Source: Desulfitibacter alkalitolerans DSM 16504
GTDB lineage: Bacteria > Bacillota > DSM-16504 > Desulfitibacterales > Desulfitibacteraceae
Assembly (NCBI RefSeq): GCF_000620305.1
Contig: NZ_JHVU01000021.1
Span: forward strand, 62,001-126,000
Length of the DNA stretch: 64,000 nucleotides
Reading direction: 5' to 3'
In this document: positions 53,593 to 62,636 of the stretch, piece by piece
How positions within the stretch are numbered: the first letter of the stretch is position 1
Layout: every line of letters starts with the position of its first letter
Position numbers and translations under genes: made by a program
The notes under the pieces: generated by a model
Told to the model about the DNA's origin: nothing
Database searches by the model: none
What the model saw: only the letters and a program-made list of their open reading frames with translations

Positions 53593-54516
53593 TTATTCCT
53601 TAAACTTTGCTGGAATAAGCAGTACAGGTATTGGTGAGTAGCGAGCTACCTGTAGACTAAGGCTTCCTAAAAATAATTCCTTAACAAAGCCCTTACCCTG
53701 ACTTCCCATGATCACAAGAGAATATGTTTTATTATTTTGTATCATATCCAGGATTATCTCAATAGGCCTACCTACTGGAATTTTTATTTGAACGTTGTGT
53801 GAGCCTGCCTTCTCAAGCCTGGATTTAACCGTCTCTAGCTTGCCTTTAATTTCTATATCCCAACTGGCTTCTATATCATCAAACAATACAGCAGGTATTT
53901 CTCTGGCACTTTCTAAAATATATCTTTTAAATTTAGCAAGTTCATTTACGTGTACAATAGTAACAGGGCACTTTGTTTTCTCAATTATTGTTTCTAAATA
54001 TTTTAATGCCTTATCTGCTGTTTCAGAAAAGTCAGTAAGGTATATAACATGGTTAAAGCTGCTCTTGCAAGCTAGTTCTACCTTATTACCATCTTCATCA
54101 GCATTTAGCCTGACTAGAAACACAGGTTTTTTGGACAAACTGATTACTTCGGAAGATACACTGCCCAGGGCAGCCTTTTCATATATTCCCTTCCCATGTG
54201 AACCAATTACAATTGCTGATACCTGGTGTTTTTCAGCCAGCTGGTTAATTTTTCTTGCAGGGATACCAGTAGTTGAAACAGTAATAGCGTTAATACCCGC
54301 CTCTTGAAAAACAAGTAATTGCTCCATCAAACTAGGGTTATTTTCAACAAGACTTTTATCCACTGCATTAAAACCTGGCCCAGGAAGTGCAATTATAGGT
54401 CTAATATTAGCTAAAACCACTTCTTCTACTCCCAAGCTTTTTAAATCCCCCACGCAGCTAACAAGGGCATTTGATGCCTGTGAAAGATCAGTACATACTA
54501 ATACCTTTTTAAACAT
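53593..54516 (-). CDS. Tandem universal stress protein
   Basis: Two UspA domains in one chain of 307 residues. Domain 1 starts FKKVLVCTDLSQASNALVSC and has the ATP motif VIGSHGKGIYEKAALGSVSS. Domain 2 starts about residue 155 (VIYLTDFSETADKALKYLE) and has VIMGSQGKGFVKELFLGSLS. Both keep the G-x2-G-x9-G(S) ATP-binding pattern. The protein is cytoplasmic and probably stress-related. AAGGGGG precedes the ATG. It is a single gene in its own A+T-rich surroundings, 99 bases before the two-component pair. Confidence 0.9.
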   Translation of the reverse strand: MFKKVLVCTDLSQASNALVSCVGDLKSLGVEEVVLANIRPIIALPGPGFNAVDKSLVENNPSLMEQLLVFQEAGINAITVSTTGIPARKINQLAEKHQVSAIVIGSHGKGIYEKAALGSVSSEVISLSKKPVFLVRLNADEDGNKVELACKSSFNHVIYLTDFSETADKALKYLETIIEKTKCPVTIVHVNELAKFKRYILESAREIPAVLFDDIEASWDIEIKGKLETVKSRLEKAGSHNVQIKIPVGRPIEIILDMIQNNKTYSLVIMGSQGKGFVKELFLGSLSLQVARYSPIPVLLIPAKFKE

Positions 54517-54752
54517 AGTTATTAACCCCCTTATAATTTTTTTTAATATTAAACAACTTACACTCAGCCTTAATAAAAACCTTTTAATTCATATAATCTT
54601 CGAAAAAGATTCACATTAAGTATACATATTATTACTGTTTAATCAAAGATTTACCCAGCTTTATTCACTAAAAATACACATTTCAATCAAAGACCTGTCA
54701 CAAAGTTATGTTTATATATTGTCAACAAAACAATTAAGGAGGAAAATTCTAA

Positions 54753-54944
54753 ATGAAAAAACTATTTGTAATAACTGCATTAGCTTTAGGATTGTTGATT
54801 TACTCTGGTCCAATTTTGGCCACCAACATGGTGTCAAATATGGCTACTGAAAAGGGCGGTCTTGCAGTTGCTGAATGTGCTAAAAGAATGGGTGGTTTAC
54901 AGCAATGTGTTGCACAAAACATAAACGGTAGCTGCATGAAGTAG
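54753..54944 (+). CDS. Small secreted protein, possibly frameshifted
   Basis: A 63-residue protein with a signal peptide (MKKLFVITALALGLLIYSGP, cleavage likely after ILA) and a mature part of about 40 residues with three Cys (AECAKRMGGLQQCVAQ, NGSCMK). AGGAGG precedes the ATG. I recognise no family. After its TAG-TAA the next frame reads SSNPGDGCVYAIIMGMIKG then TAPNCDC to a stop at 55020. That is again Cys-bearing and coding-like, so the original protein may have been about 25 residues longer and lost by a frameshift. A terminator follows. Confidence 0.6.
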   Translation: MKKLFVITALALGLLIYSGPILATNMVSNMATEKGGLAVAECAKRMGGLQQCVAQNINGSCMK

Positions 54945-55051
54945 TAATCCAGGTGATGGCTGTGTCTATGCCATAATTATGGGTATGATCAAGGGAACAG
55001 CTCCAAATTGTGATTGTTAGGCACCAACTTTTTGGAAACCATGTTATAGAG

Positions 55052-55086
55052 AAAAAGGCAGGGCCCCTGGACGGCCTTGCCTTTTT
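55052..55086. terminator. Bidirectional terminator between convergent genes
   Basis: AAAAAGGCAGGGCC/GGCCTTGCCTTTTT stem with a 7-base loop. T-rich arms lie at both ends, between the small secreted protein (plus) and the BCCT transporter (minus). Confidence 0.88.
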
Positions 55087-55100
55087 CAAGTTAGAGCTTA

Positions 55101-56666
55101 TTACATATTATGAGTTTTAGCAGTATTGCTCCTGCTGTTTTCCAGCTTATTTAAAGATGCTTCCTCAAGAGCCAGTGACTTGGCTAATGTATACATTATA
55201 AATACCATGATGATAGTAAAGGGAAAAGCTAGAGCAAAAGCAATGGTCTGTACAGAACTTAATCCCCCAGTTAAGATCAACATTGAAGCAATGGAACCGG
55301 CTATAGCGCCCCAGAATACCCTGGAACCTGATTTTGGTTCCAAATCCCCACCTGATGTCATCATACTTACAACAAGGGTAGCAGAGTCAGCAGAAGTTAT
55401 AAAGAAAATTGTAACTACAAACATGGCCATTAATGATAGAAGTTCCGTTGCGGGCAAATTATTAAACATTGCAAATATAGCACTAGTCACATCTGCAAAG
55501 GTAGCCTCAGCTATACCTCCGGCACCAAATCTCTCCTCATGAATTGCCGTACCACCGATTATACTAAACCAAATAAAGCTTAGGAGTGATGGAGCCACCA
55601 GGATACCGATAATAAATTCTCTAATTGTCCTTCCCTTGGAAATCCTGGCAATAAAACTGCCCACAAAGGGCGTCCAGGTAATCCACCAGGCCCAGTAAAA
55701 CACAGTCCAGGCACCAACCCAACCATAACCAGTATGCTCAGCTACTGCACCTTGAGTATCTACGAAAAAGCTCATCCACACTATGTTCTGTATATACTGC
55801 CCCAAGGATTCAGTAAAGAAGTTTAATATATACCTTGTTGGTCCTAAAAAAAGTACAACAAGCATTAGAATTGCAACTGCTACCATATTTATATTGCTCA
55901 ACCATTTTATGCCCCTATTAATCCCTGTTACAGCAGAAATTGTAAATAGAGTTGTTACTATTGCCACAAAAACAATTGATACTGTAGTTGTATTGGGAGT
56001 ACTAAACACTATGTTCATACCAGTAGTTACCTGCATGGCACCCAAGCCTAAAGAAGTAGCCACTCCAAAAAGGGCCATTACAACTGTAAACGTATCTATG
56101 GATTTTCCAATTGGACCTTTGATTCCCTCTTCTCCTAGAATTGGAGAAAAGCAGGAACTAATTAGGCCAGGTAAGCCCTTGCGGAACTGAAAGTATGCTA
56201 ACCCAAGGGCGACAACACCATAAATAGCCCAGGCATGCAGTCCCCAGTGGAAAAAAGTATACCGCATGGCCTCAGATGCTGCAGCTGCAGTATTTGATTC
56301 ACTTAAGGGAGCTCCCGCAAAATGATATATTGGCTCTGCAACTCCCCAGAAAACCAACCCTACACCCATGCCAGCAGCAAATAACATTGCAAACCATGCA
56401 GCTGTACTAAATTCAGGCTTTTCATCATCCTTTGCAAGTTTAATATTTCCATATTTACTAATGGCCAGGAATAAACAGAAGATAACAAACCCAGATACTG
56501 CAAGGAGATATGTCCACCCAAGATTATCAATGAAAAAAGAAAACAAGACACTAAAAATCTTAGATACAGCTGCAGGGTTAGTTGATGCTATTAACACAAA
56601 AACCAGACAAATGATAGCTGAACCCCAAAAGATAGTTTTGTCAATCTTTCCAAAAAACTTGTCCAT
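55101..56666 (-). CDS. BCCT-family betaine/choline/carnitine transporter
   Basis: Secondary carrier of 521 residues with 12 helices for quaternary ammonium compounds. The family signatures are GMGVGLVFWGVAEPIYHFAG (helix 3 glycine stretch) and the aromatic box WTVFYWAWWITWTPFVGSFI followed by RISKGRTIREFIIG. GGGAGG precedes the ATG. It lies 153 bases after an MttB-type methyltransferase on the same strand with no visible terminator between, so it likely imports that enzyme's substrate, such as glycine betaine or a relative. A second BCCT gene at 62.6 kb differs clearly in sequence. Confidence 0.92.
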   Translation of the reverse strand: MDKFFGKIDKTIFWGSAIICLVFVLIASTNPAAVSKIFSVLFSFFIDNLGWTYLLAVSGFVIFCLFLAISKYGNIKLAKDDEKPEFSTAAWFAMLFAAGMGVGLVFWGVAEPIYHFAGAPLSESNTAAAASEAMRYTFFHWGLHAWAIYGVVALGLAYFQFRKGLPGLISSCFSPILGEEGIKGPIGKSIDTFTVVMALFGVATSLGLGAMQVTTGMNIVFSTPNTTTVSIVFVAIVTTLFTISAVTGINRGIKWLSNINMVAVAILMLVVLFLGPTRYILNFFTESLGQYIQNIVWMSFFVDTQGAVAEHTGYGWVGAWTVFYWAWWITWTPFVGSFIARISKGRTIREFIIGILVAPSLLSFIWFSIIGGTAIHEERFGAGGIAEATFADVTSAIFAMFNNLPATELLSLMAMFVVTIFFITSADSATLVVSMMTSGGDLEPKSGSRVFWGAIAGSIASMLILTGGLSSVQTIAFALAFPFTIIMVFIMYTLAKSLALEEASLNKLENSRSNTAKTHNM

Positions 56667-56819
56667 TTATAAACCTCCCATTTCATTTTTTAAAAATCAA
56701 TTATTATCTCTATATCGCCCCCTAATTCAGTAATTTCTAAATTTTTTGTTAATTGATAAGGAAAAATTTAATTCCAGATGAGATAATATGGTATTTTCTA
56801 TTCGCATTATACAAGTTAT

Positions 56820-58253
56820 CTACAACCTATCTATAATAGCATCTATTTTAACCTTTGCTTTTTCCGGCAAAGATTCTGAAACATGGTTTTCTATAATATA
56901 TCTAGCTTTTTCCATGGCCCTTTCTCCACAAGTAATTTTCCCTTTATCACACCAGACTTGATATTGATTTTTATCTAATATTTTTGGTATCCATAGCTCC
57001 CTTTTAAAATTATTGAATGTATGTTCATCTGTTACAAAATGTCCTGCGGGACCCACCTTCTTAATTACTTCCAGGGCTAAAGTAACGTCATTTACTTCCA
57101 CACCTCTAACCATTCTTTTAACAAACCCAATAATTTCATCACACATTACCAGCTGACCTGCACTGCTTGTAGTACCTCCTTCAAGGTAACCAACATCATG
57201 AATAAGATTAGCACCACTCATGGCCGACATCATAATTGAGGCTGTAGCTTCAATGGCTGACTGCTCATCCAGAGCTTTTGAATCACTGCACCCGGCTGTC
57301 CCCCACATTGGTATCTTGTAATAGTGAGCCATTTCTGCAAAAGCAGCATGCATCAAGTTAAACTCAGGGTTTCCGTAGCTCATAACCATGGTGTTCATAT
57401 CTGTAGGTGCGGGCACACCTCCCATAACAAAAGGCGCCCCCTCTCTAACAAGCTGATGGATAACTAACCCACTTAAGCATTCGGCCAGGGCCACTATGAC
57501 TGTGCCAGCTAATGTAACCGGTGAAGTTCCACCAGCCATTGGTGCCGACACATATATAGCCGGCAGGTTTTTTTCAGCTGTAAACACAAGTTTTTCAATA
57601 GCTTCTTCAGAATGCTGCAGAGGGGTGTTGGAAGTTGAAAACAAGGATATGAAGGGATATTTTTGCAGCTCTTCCAGGTCACCAGCAACAGCCAAGCATA
57701 TATCCACTATTGTCACAAGGTTTTTTGCATTAAACCCCCAGTGTATAATTGGTTTAGTGGTATTTTCAAGTAATGCATGGAATAAATGAATGTCAGCAAT
57801 TTCTGTTGGAACATCCTTGATAGTTCCAAAATCCATTGCAAAATCTATATTAGGCAAGGCATCTATAATTTTAGCTGCATTTCTAGTATCCTGTTTTTTG
57901 GGGTAACGCCTTTCACCGGTATAGGGATCTATTGTATAAGTAGTGGAAGGTCCTGGCCCAAAGTAGAAATTTTCCCCTTCCAGTCTCATCTTTCTATTTC
58001 CGTTGCGGTCATATAAAGCTACACTTGAAGGTGTAGTAGATATGGCTTTTTCCACCAGTGCAGGTGGAATCCTAACCTGATTACCATTTACAAAGGCGCC
58101 TGATTTCTTTAACAGCTCAAGGGATCTTTTCTCCTGAACAATTACACCTGTGTCAGATAACACTTCTAAAGTGGCATAGTGGAGTATATCACACTGTTCC
58201 CTGGAAAGGGTTTTAAATTGAATAGTACTATTACTTTTATAATTGCTGCGCAT
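56820..58253 (-). CDS. MttB-family methyltransferase, non-pyrrolysine (MtgB-like)
   Basis: Predicted corrinoid-dependent methyltransferase for a quaternary or tertiary amine, 477 residues. MttB-superfamily features are FKTLSREQCDILHYATLEVL, YFGPGPSTTYTIDPYTGERR, KPIIHWGFNAKNL, VSAPMAGGTSPVTLAGTVIV, FVMGGVPAPTDMNTMVMSYG and NLIHDVGYLEGGTTSSAGQL. There is no in-frame amber codon, so it belongs to the non-Pyl group that includes glycine betaine methyltransferase MtgB; proline betaine, carnitine and other betaine enzymes are also in it. GAAGGAAGG precedes the ATG. It lies between a BCCT transporter and a sigma-54 activator. The substrate is not decidable from sequence alone. Confidence 0.88.
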   Translation of the reverse strand: MRSNYKSNSTIQFKTLSREQCDILHYATLEVLSDTGVIVQEKRSLELLKKSGAFVNGNQVRIPPALVEKAISTTPSSVALYDRNGNRKMRLEGENFYFGPGPSTTYTIDPYTGERRYPKKQDTRNAAKIIDALPNIDFAMDFGTIKDVPTEIADIHLFHALLENTTKPIIHWGFNAKNLVTIVDICLAVAGDLEELQKYPFISLFSTSNTPLQHSEEAIEKLVFTAEKNLPAIYVSAPMAGGTSPVTLAGTVIVALAECLSGLVIHQLVREGAPFVMGGVPAPTDMNTMVMSYGNPEFNLMHAAFAEMAHYYKIPMWGTAGCSDSKALDEQSAIEATASIMMSAMSGANLIHDVGYLEGGTTSSAGQLVMCDEIIGFVKRMVRGVEVNDVTLALEVIKKVGPAGHFVTDEHTFNNFKRELWIPKILDKNQYQVWCDKGKITCGERAMEKARYIIENHVSESLPEKAKVKIDAIIDRL

Positions 58254-58295
58254 TATAAGTACCTTCCTTCTCTTATTCAGCTAGTATTATATGGT

Positions 58296-59585
58296 CTATC
58301 TGGAAACTCTAATTTGATGCTTTTTCATGCGATAATGCAGGCTTTGCCTGCTGATGTTCATAAGTCTTGCTGCAAGGGATATGTTGCCTTTTGTATCCTC
58401 TAATACTGTTATGATTTTGTTTTTTTCTACTTTTTCAATCTCACTATCTAGTGGATTAAGGTTAAATTTTCTCGTTAAGGGTTCCTCTTTAATTGTAATT
58501 GTAGATGTAACCTTCATATATTCAGGAATATGCTCAATGGTTATTTCAGTTTCTTTGCTGCTAATTAGAGTAATTGCACATTCTAGTGCGTGTTCTAACT
58601 GGCGTACATTGCCTGGCCAGTTGTAGCTTTGAAATACCCTTAGTAAATCATTTGCTGCAGTATAATGTCCCTTGGCAAGCTTTGTGCTGACTTTTTTAAT
58701 AAAAAAATCTATTAGATATGGTAAATCATCGGTTCTTTCTCTTAGTGGAGGTATACCCAAACAAACAACACCCAGTCTGTAAAACAGGTCACTCCGCAGC
58801 AAACCCTTTTCAATGGCTTCCAGTGGTTTCATGTTTACGCTGCTGATAATTCTGGGATTCACTTCAATGTCTGTCATGCCGCCTACTCTTCGTATTTTCT
58901 TTTCCTGAAGAACACGCAAAAGTTTTGCCTGCAGCAATAAGGACATTGAGTTAATCTCATCTAAAAACAAGGTTCCATCACTTGCCTGTTCAAAAAGCCC
59001 TGGCCTATCTACAGCTTCAGTATAAGCCCCTTTGACAGTTCCAAAAAGAATACCTTCAAGAAGGTTCTCTGGAATTGCAGCACAATTGATAGCTACAAAG
59101 GGGCTTTTTGCCCGACAGCTTGCATTATGAATGCTTTGGGCGAAGAGCTCTTTTCCTGTTCCAGTTTCTCCATATATTAAAACTGGTGACTGGGTAAATG
59201 CTGCCCTTTTGGCCAAAATCTTAATATCACATAGACTTTGGTTATGCCCAATTATATCTTCAAAATTATGGCTTGCTCTACGTACGGGTACATTGTTCAA
59301 TTCCCTGTGACCATTATTCTCAAGCTTTTTTATAAACACAACAGAAGCATCAGCACTATCTAACCACTTCTTTTTTACGTCATATTCCTTTTCAAAAATA
59401 TGATTAGCCAGTACCCCTTCAATATTTTCGCCTATTATGCTTTTTACCTTTTTTGAAAATATTAAATTGGCTGCATTGTTGCACCAACTAATCACTCCTG
59501 TATTGTTATAAATAATTACTCCCTCTGCTATTTCATTTAAGATTTCCTTGTACATTTCAATGTCTGCATTATTATTCAGAGTCAT
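58296..59585 (-). CDS. Sigma-54-type activator with altered GAFTGA loop
   Basis: PAS (residues about 10-95) plus AAA+ domain and Fis-type helix-turn-helix, 429 residues. Walker A is IYGETGTGKELFAQS, Walker B GTLFLDEINSM, and the DNA-binding end is NISLAARLMNISRQSLHYRM. The sigma-54-contacting loop reads GAYTEA instead of GAYTGA at residue 190 (codon GAA at 59018-59016), a single base from the consensus GGA. The ATG at 59585 follows AGGGGGATAC; a TTG six codons earlier is unlikely. A consensus sigma-54 promoter lies upstream. It sits just before the MttB-type gene and presumably regulates it. Confidence 0.87.
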   Translation of the reverse strand: MTLNNNADIEMYKEILNEIAEGVIIYNNTGVISWCNNAANLIFSKKVKSIIGENIEGVLANHIFEKEYDVKKKWLDSADASVVFIKKLENNGHRELNNVPVRRASHNFEDIIGHNQSLCDIKILAKRAAFTQSPVLIYGETGTGKELFAQSIHNASCRAKSPFVAINCAAIPENLLEGILFGTVKGAYTEAVDRPGLFEQASDGTLFLDEINSMSLLLQAKLLRVLQEKKIRRVGGMTDIEVNPRIISSVNMKPLEAIEKGLLRSDLFYRLGVVCLGIPPLRERTDDLPYLIDFFIKKVSTKLAKGHYTAANDLLRVFQSYNWPGNVRQLEHALECAITLISSKETEITIEHIPEYMKVTSTITIKEEPLTRKFNLNPLDSEIEKVEKNKIITVLEDTKGNISLAARLMNISRQSLHYRMKKHQIRVSR

Positions 59586-59653
59586 CTTAGTATCCCCCTG
59601 CAATTAGTAAAATCTAAAATCCTACTATTTTAAATTTTACGAAAATATATAAC

Positions 59654-59669
59654 AGCAAAAACCGTGCCA
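59654..59669 (-). promoter_or_regulatory. Consensus sigma-54 promoter
   Basis: Minus strand TGGCACGGTTTTTGCT: perfect TGGCACG (-24) and TTGC (-12) with ten bases between GG and GC. It drives the activator gene 58296-59585 and, without a visible terminator after it, probably the MttB-type and BCCT genes as well. Confidence 0.9.
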
Positions 59670-59722
59670 TGTTGTATGGGCTTATTTTTATAAAATTAAT
59701 GCAAAATGGCTTTTCATATCTG

Positions 59723-59739
59723 TGCAAAATTCTATTGCA
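59723..59739 (-). promoter_or_regulatory. Candidate enhancer site for a sigma-54 activator
   Basis: TGCAA-N7-TTGCA dyad (TGCAAAATTCTATTGCA), about 55-70 bases upstream of the -24 element. A further half site, TGCAAAATGG, lies at 59700. Spacing suits an upstream activating sequence; binding is inferred. Confidence 0.5.
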
Positions 59740-59779
59740 TTGTTGAATATTTTGTCATTTTAAGCTAAAAAAATTACTT

Positions 59780-61498
59780 CTATTTTATGCCATATTTTTT
59801 CATTCGATATTGCAGGCTCTGCCTTTTTATATTCATCTGCTTAGCTGCCCGGGAAACATTCCAATTGTTTTTTTCTAAAGCTTTTAACAGCACCTCTTTT
59901 TCAACTTTTTCCATGGTAGCTAATAAAGGTTCCTCCTGAAGAGTGATGTTTAAGCTTTCTTTGTCACAATATCTGTTATCTAATTTACTTTCCATATGAC
60001 GAGGCAAATGTTCAATGGTTATAATTTCTTCATCTTCCTGCATGATATTCATTGCTGATTCAATAGCATGCTGCAGTTCTCTTACATTTCCAGGCCATGA
60101 ATATCCCAAAAACATTTCTGTGACCTTGGGAGATATATTTTTAATATTCTTGTTAAGCATCCTATTGTAAGCTGCTATAAATCCCTTTGCCAAAGGTATA
60201 ATATCTTCTTTTCGGTTTCTAAGAGGTGGTACTTTCAAGTAAACTACACCCAGGCGGTAAAATAAGTCCTCTCGTAACAGTTGTTTTTCAATAGCTAAAG
60301 CAGGCTCTATGTTGATATTGGTCACAATTCGCACATCCACAAGGACTTCATCAATGGCCCCAACCCTACGCAGGGTTCCTTCCTGCAGAACTCTTAGCAG
60401 TTTTGCTTGCAGTCCCAGACTCATAGAATTTATTTCATCAAGAAGCAGGGTGCCACCCCTGGCCTGTTCAAAGAGACCTGGTCGGTCTACGGCCCCCGTG
60501 TAAGCTCCCTTAACAGTTCCAAAGAGTATCCCCTCAAGAAGATTCTCAGGAATAGCCGCACAGTTAATAGCTATAAATGGTGCCGATGCTCTTTGACTAT
60601 AGTTATGGATGCTCTGGGCAAACAACTCCTTGCCAGTACCTGTTTCTCCGTATATTAAAACAGGAGAATTTGTCCTGGCAGCCCTTTTAGCCAGTGTAAC
60701 CGTATGCTTTAGAATAGGGCTATTCCCCATTAAGTCTTCAAATACATACCTGGCAGACTTTTTAGAACCGCTCCTGGTATTTTGTTTTTTGTTCTCAAAT
60801 AGCTGTTCCTGCAGCTCAATAATTTTATCCGAAAGCTCTTTAATCTTTGAATAATCTCTTTGAATGGAAACAGCTCCTATAACTTTATCTTCTTTGAAAA
60901 GGGGATACGTGTTACACATTATGTTTAGGCTTCTGCCTGTAAATGTAGTGTAGTTCTGATGTCTATCTATAATAGGCTTACGCAGTCTCATTGTTTGAAT
61001 CAACAAGCTTGTTTCTTCGGATAAATTGTATACATGAGTCACATGCTTCCCAATTACCTGTTCCTTCAATAAACCATCTAAACGTTGGTTTGCTTCATTA
61101 TAGATGATTAATTTGCCTTGACTATCACAAACCATAACTGCTTCATCAATGGAATTGATCACGTTTTCCAATATATCAATGTCGTCTTTTTCAGGATTAT
61201 GTTCTAAGAATAATATCTTTTTTGACGATTGTTCTACCTGCACTAGTCTGCTTTTGATTTTAAGTCCGCTGATTAAATCAACGGATCCATTGATAACCCT
61301 GCCTTCAATGACAAGTTCGGGACAGATACCCTTTAAATTTCTGCCAACAACCTCTTGCTGAGAAAGATTCAAAATGCTTTCTGCCCCAGGATTAATTCCA
61401 AGTATAGTATTGTTGCTGCTTAAAACAACTATGCCTTGATTAATCCTGTGGAAAATATGCCATAACAGTTTTTCATTAAGTATATTTATCTGTGTCAT
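59780..61498 (-). CDS. Sigma-54-dependent activator with two PAS-like domains
   Basis: Enhancer-binding protein of 572 residues. PAS-like domains lie at about 10-75 (HRINQGIVVLSSNNTILGIN) and about 115-220 (VINSIDEAVMVCDSQGKLII). The AAA+ domain has Walker A IYGETGTGKELFAQS, an intact GAYTGA loop and Walker B GTLLLDEINSM. The helix-turn-helix at the end is NVSRAAKQMNIKRQSLQYRM. The ATG at 61498 behind CGGAGGGAG is preferred to 61567. It lies directly upstream of the sigma-54 promoter region at 59.65 kb and carries the intact loop, so it is a candidate to activate that promoter. Confidence 0.87.
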   Translation of the reverse strand: MTQINILNEKLLWHIFHRINQGIVVLSSNNTILGINPGAESILNLSQQEVVGRNLKGICPELVIEGRVINGSVDLISGLKIKSRLVQVEQSSKKILFLEHNPEKDDIDILENVINSIDEAVMVCDSQGKLIIYNEANQRLDGLLKEQVIGKHVTHVYNLSEETSLLIQTMRLRKPIIDRHQNYTTFTGRSLNIMCNTYPLFKEDKVIGAVSIQRDYSKIKELSDKIIELQEQLFENKKQNTRSGSKKSARYVFEDLMGNSPILKHTVTLAKRAARTNSPVLIYGETGTGKELFAQSIHNYSQRASAPFIAINCAAIPENLLEGILFGTVKGAYTGAVDRPGLFEQARGGTLLLDEINSMSLGLQAKLLRVLQEGTLRRVGAIDEVLVDVRIVTNINIEPALAIEKQLLREDLFYRLGVVYLKVPPLRNRKEDIIPLAKGFIAAYNRMLNKNIKNISPKVTEMFLGYSWPGNVRELQHAIESAMNIMQEDEEIITIEHLPRHMESKLDNRYCDKESLNITLQEEPLLATMEKVEKEVLLKALEKNNWNVSRAAKQMNIKRQSLQYRMKKYGIK

Positions 61499-61640
61499 AC
61501 ATGACTCCCTCCGATTATTATCAGCCATAATCTTGGAATAACTAAAATATAACTTATACAGCCTCAAAATTCTATATTTATTAAGTGTAAAAAATTAGAA
61601 TATAAAGGGCGTTTAGGAAAATCGGAGGACATTGAAATAT

Positions 61641-62534
61641 CTACTTGCCTATACCAAGCACTTCCCTTGCATATTTTATACTTTTAATGCATGCATCCAT
61701 TTCCTTCTGGCGGGCCACTTCTAGTGGATCATCACCCATATCCCATTCTATTTCAAAGGTAATACGATCAGTAGGTGATAATTTCTTTATGGTGTTGTAT
61801 ACCCTCACGCAATCAATATCCCCATCCCCTAAAGCCACTCCATGAAAACGGATGCCGAACTGATCCCTGTCAAGCTTATGGTCACAAAAATGGTTTGCAA
61901 AGGCATAGGGTGCCAGTTTTTCAACTGCACTAACAGGGTCTTCCAGGACACCCATGGAATTTACCGTATCAACACAGGCCCCAACCAGGGGGTGATTGAT
62001 CTTATCAATTAACCAGAGGATTTCATCTGCATAAGTTTCAGTATGGTTTTCTAGCGCCAGTTTAATTCCTGTTTTTTCGAGTAAGGGCAGGGCAGCTTTA
62101 ACCTCATCATAAACATCACATAGCTGCCTCATTACAGCTGGATGAAAGCAGCTGCCATAAAGGGGCCTGGGCCTGCGGATATCAAGGCTGATTTTTCCAA
62201 TATCAGCACCTAACCTTTCGGCAATTCGGATGCCGTCCTGAATACTATCTGTTAAGCGAGGGTCAAACTCTTCATTCAGAGAAAAGTTATATTCAAGATA
62301 AAGTCCACGTTCTCCAGCTGCTGTCCTAACCTCTTTTAAACGTTTTTCATCCTTGCTTTCTAGATCACAGCCAGTAATATGCAGTCCATCTAATCCCCAT
62401 TCCACCGCCTTATCCATAAGCTGCATTAAAGTCATTTCTTTTGGACGGGGTTCAGCAATGATGCCCCAGTTCTGACCAAGCCCCCAGAGATGCAAGGTAT
62501 AGGTATGCAATCCAAGTTTCATTTTCTTATCCAT
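61641..62534 (-). CDS. Xylose isomerase-like TIM barrel protein (sugar phosphate isomerase/epimerase family)
   Basis: TIM-barrel protein of 297 residues. MKLGLHTYTLHLWGLGQNWG opens strand 1, then GLDGLHITGCDLES, the metal-site Glu in KLALENHTETYADEIL, VGACVDTVNSMGVLEDPVSA with conserved Asp, FANHFCDHKLDRDQFGIRFH, and the last Glu in ITFEIEWDMGDDPLEVAR. These residues match the metal-dependent AP-endonuclease-2/xylose isomerase fold. AAGGAGGAGAG precedes the ATG at 62534. It lies between a BCCT carrier and two sigma-54 activators; some relatives act on betaine- or amino-acid-derived substrates, but the reaction is unknown. Confidence 0.82.
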   Translation of the reverse strand: MDKKMKLGLHTYTLHLWGLGQNWGIIAEPRPKEMTLMQLMDKAVEWGLDGLHITGCDLESKDEKRLKEVRTAAGERGLYLEYNFSLNEEFDPRLTDSIQDGIRIAERLGADIGKISLDIRRPRPLYGSCFHPAVMRQLCDVYDEVKAALPLLEKTGIKLALENHTETYADEILWLIDKINHPLVGACVDTVNSMGVLEDPVSAVEKLAPYAFANHFCDHKLDRDQFGIRFHGVALGDGDIDCVRVYNTIKKLSPTDRITFEIEWDMGDDPLEVARQKEMDACIKSIKYAREVLGIGK

Positions 62535-62636
62535 TATTGATCTCTCCTCCTTGTTAAACTCAAAATATCGCATTCTTTAAAATAGATCCCCGTGCAGAGT
62601 ATTTTCAGCCCACAAGAACCGCTGGAAATGCAATCC

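Noticed and set aside
56820-58253. Pyrrolysine-containing trimethylamine methyltransferase
   Set aside because: No in-frame TAG and no pyl genes in the window; the protein reads through as an ordinary MttB-family member.
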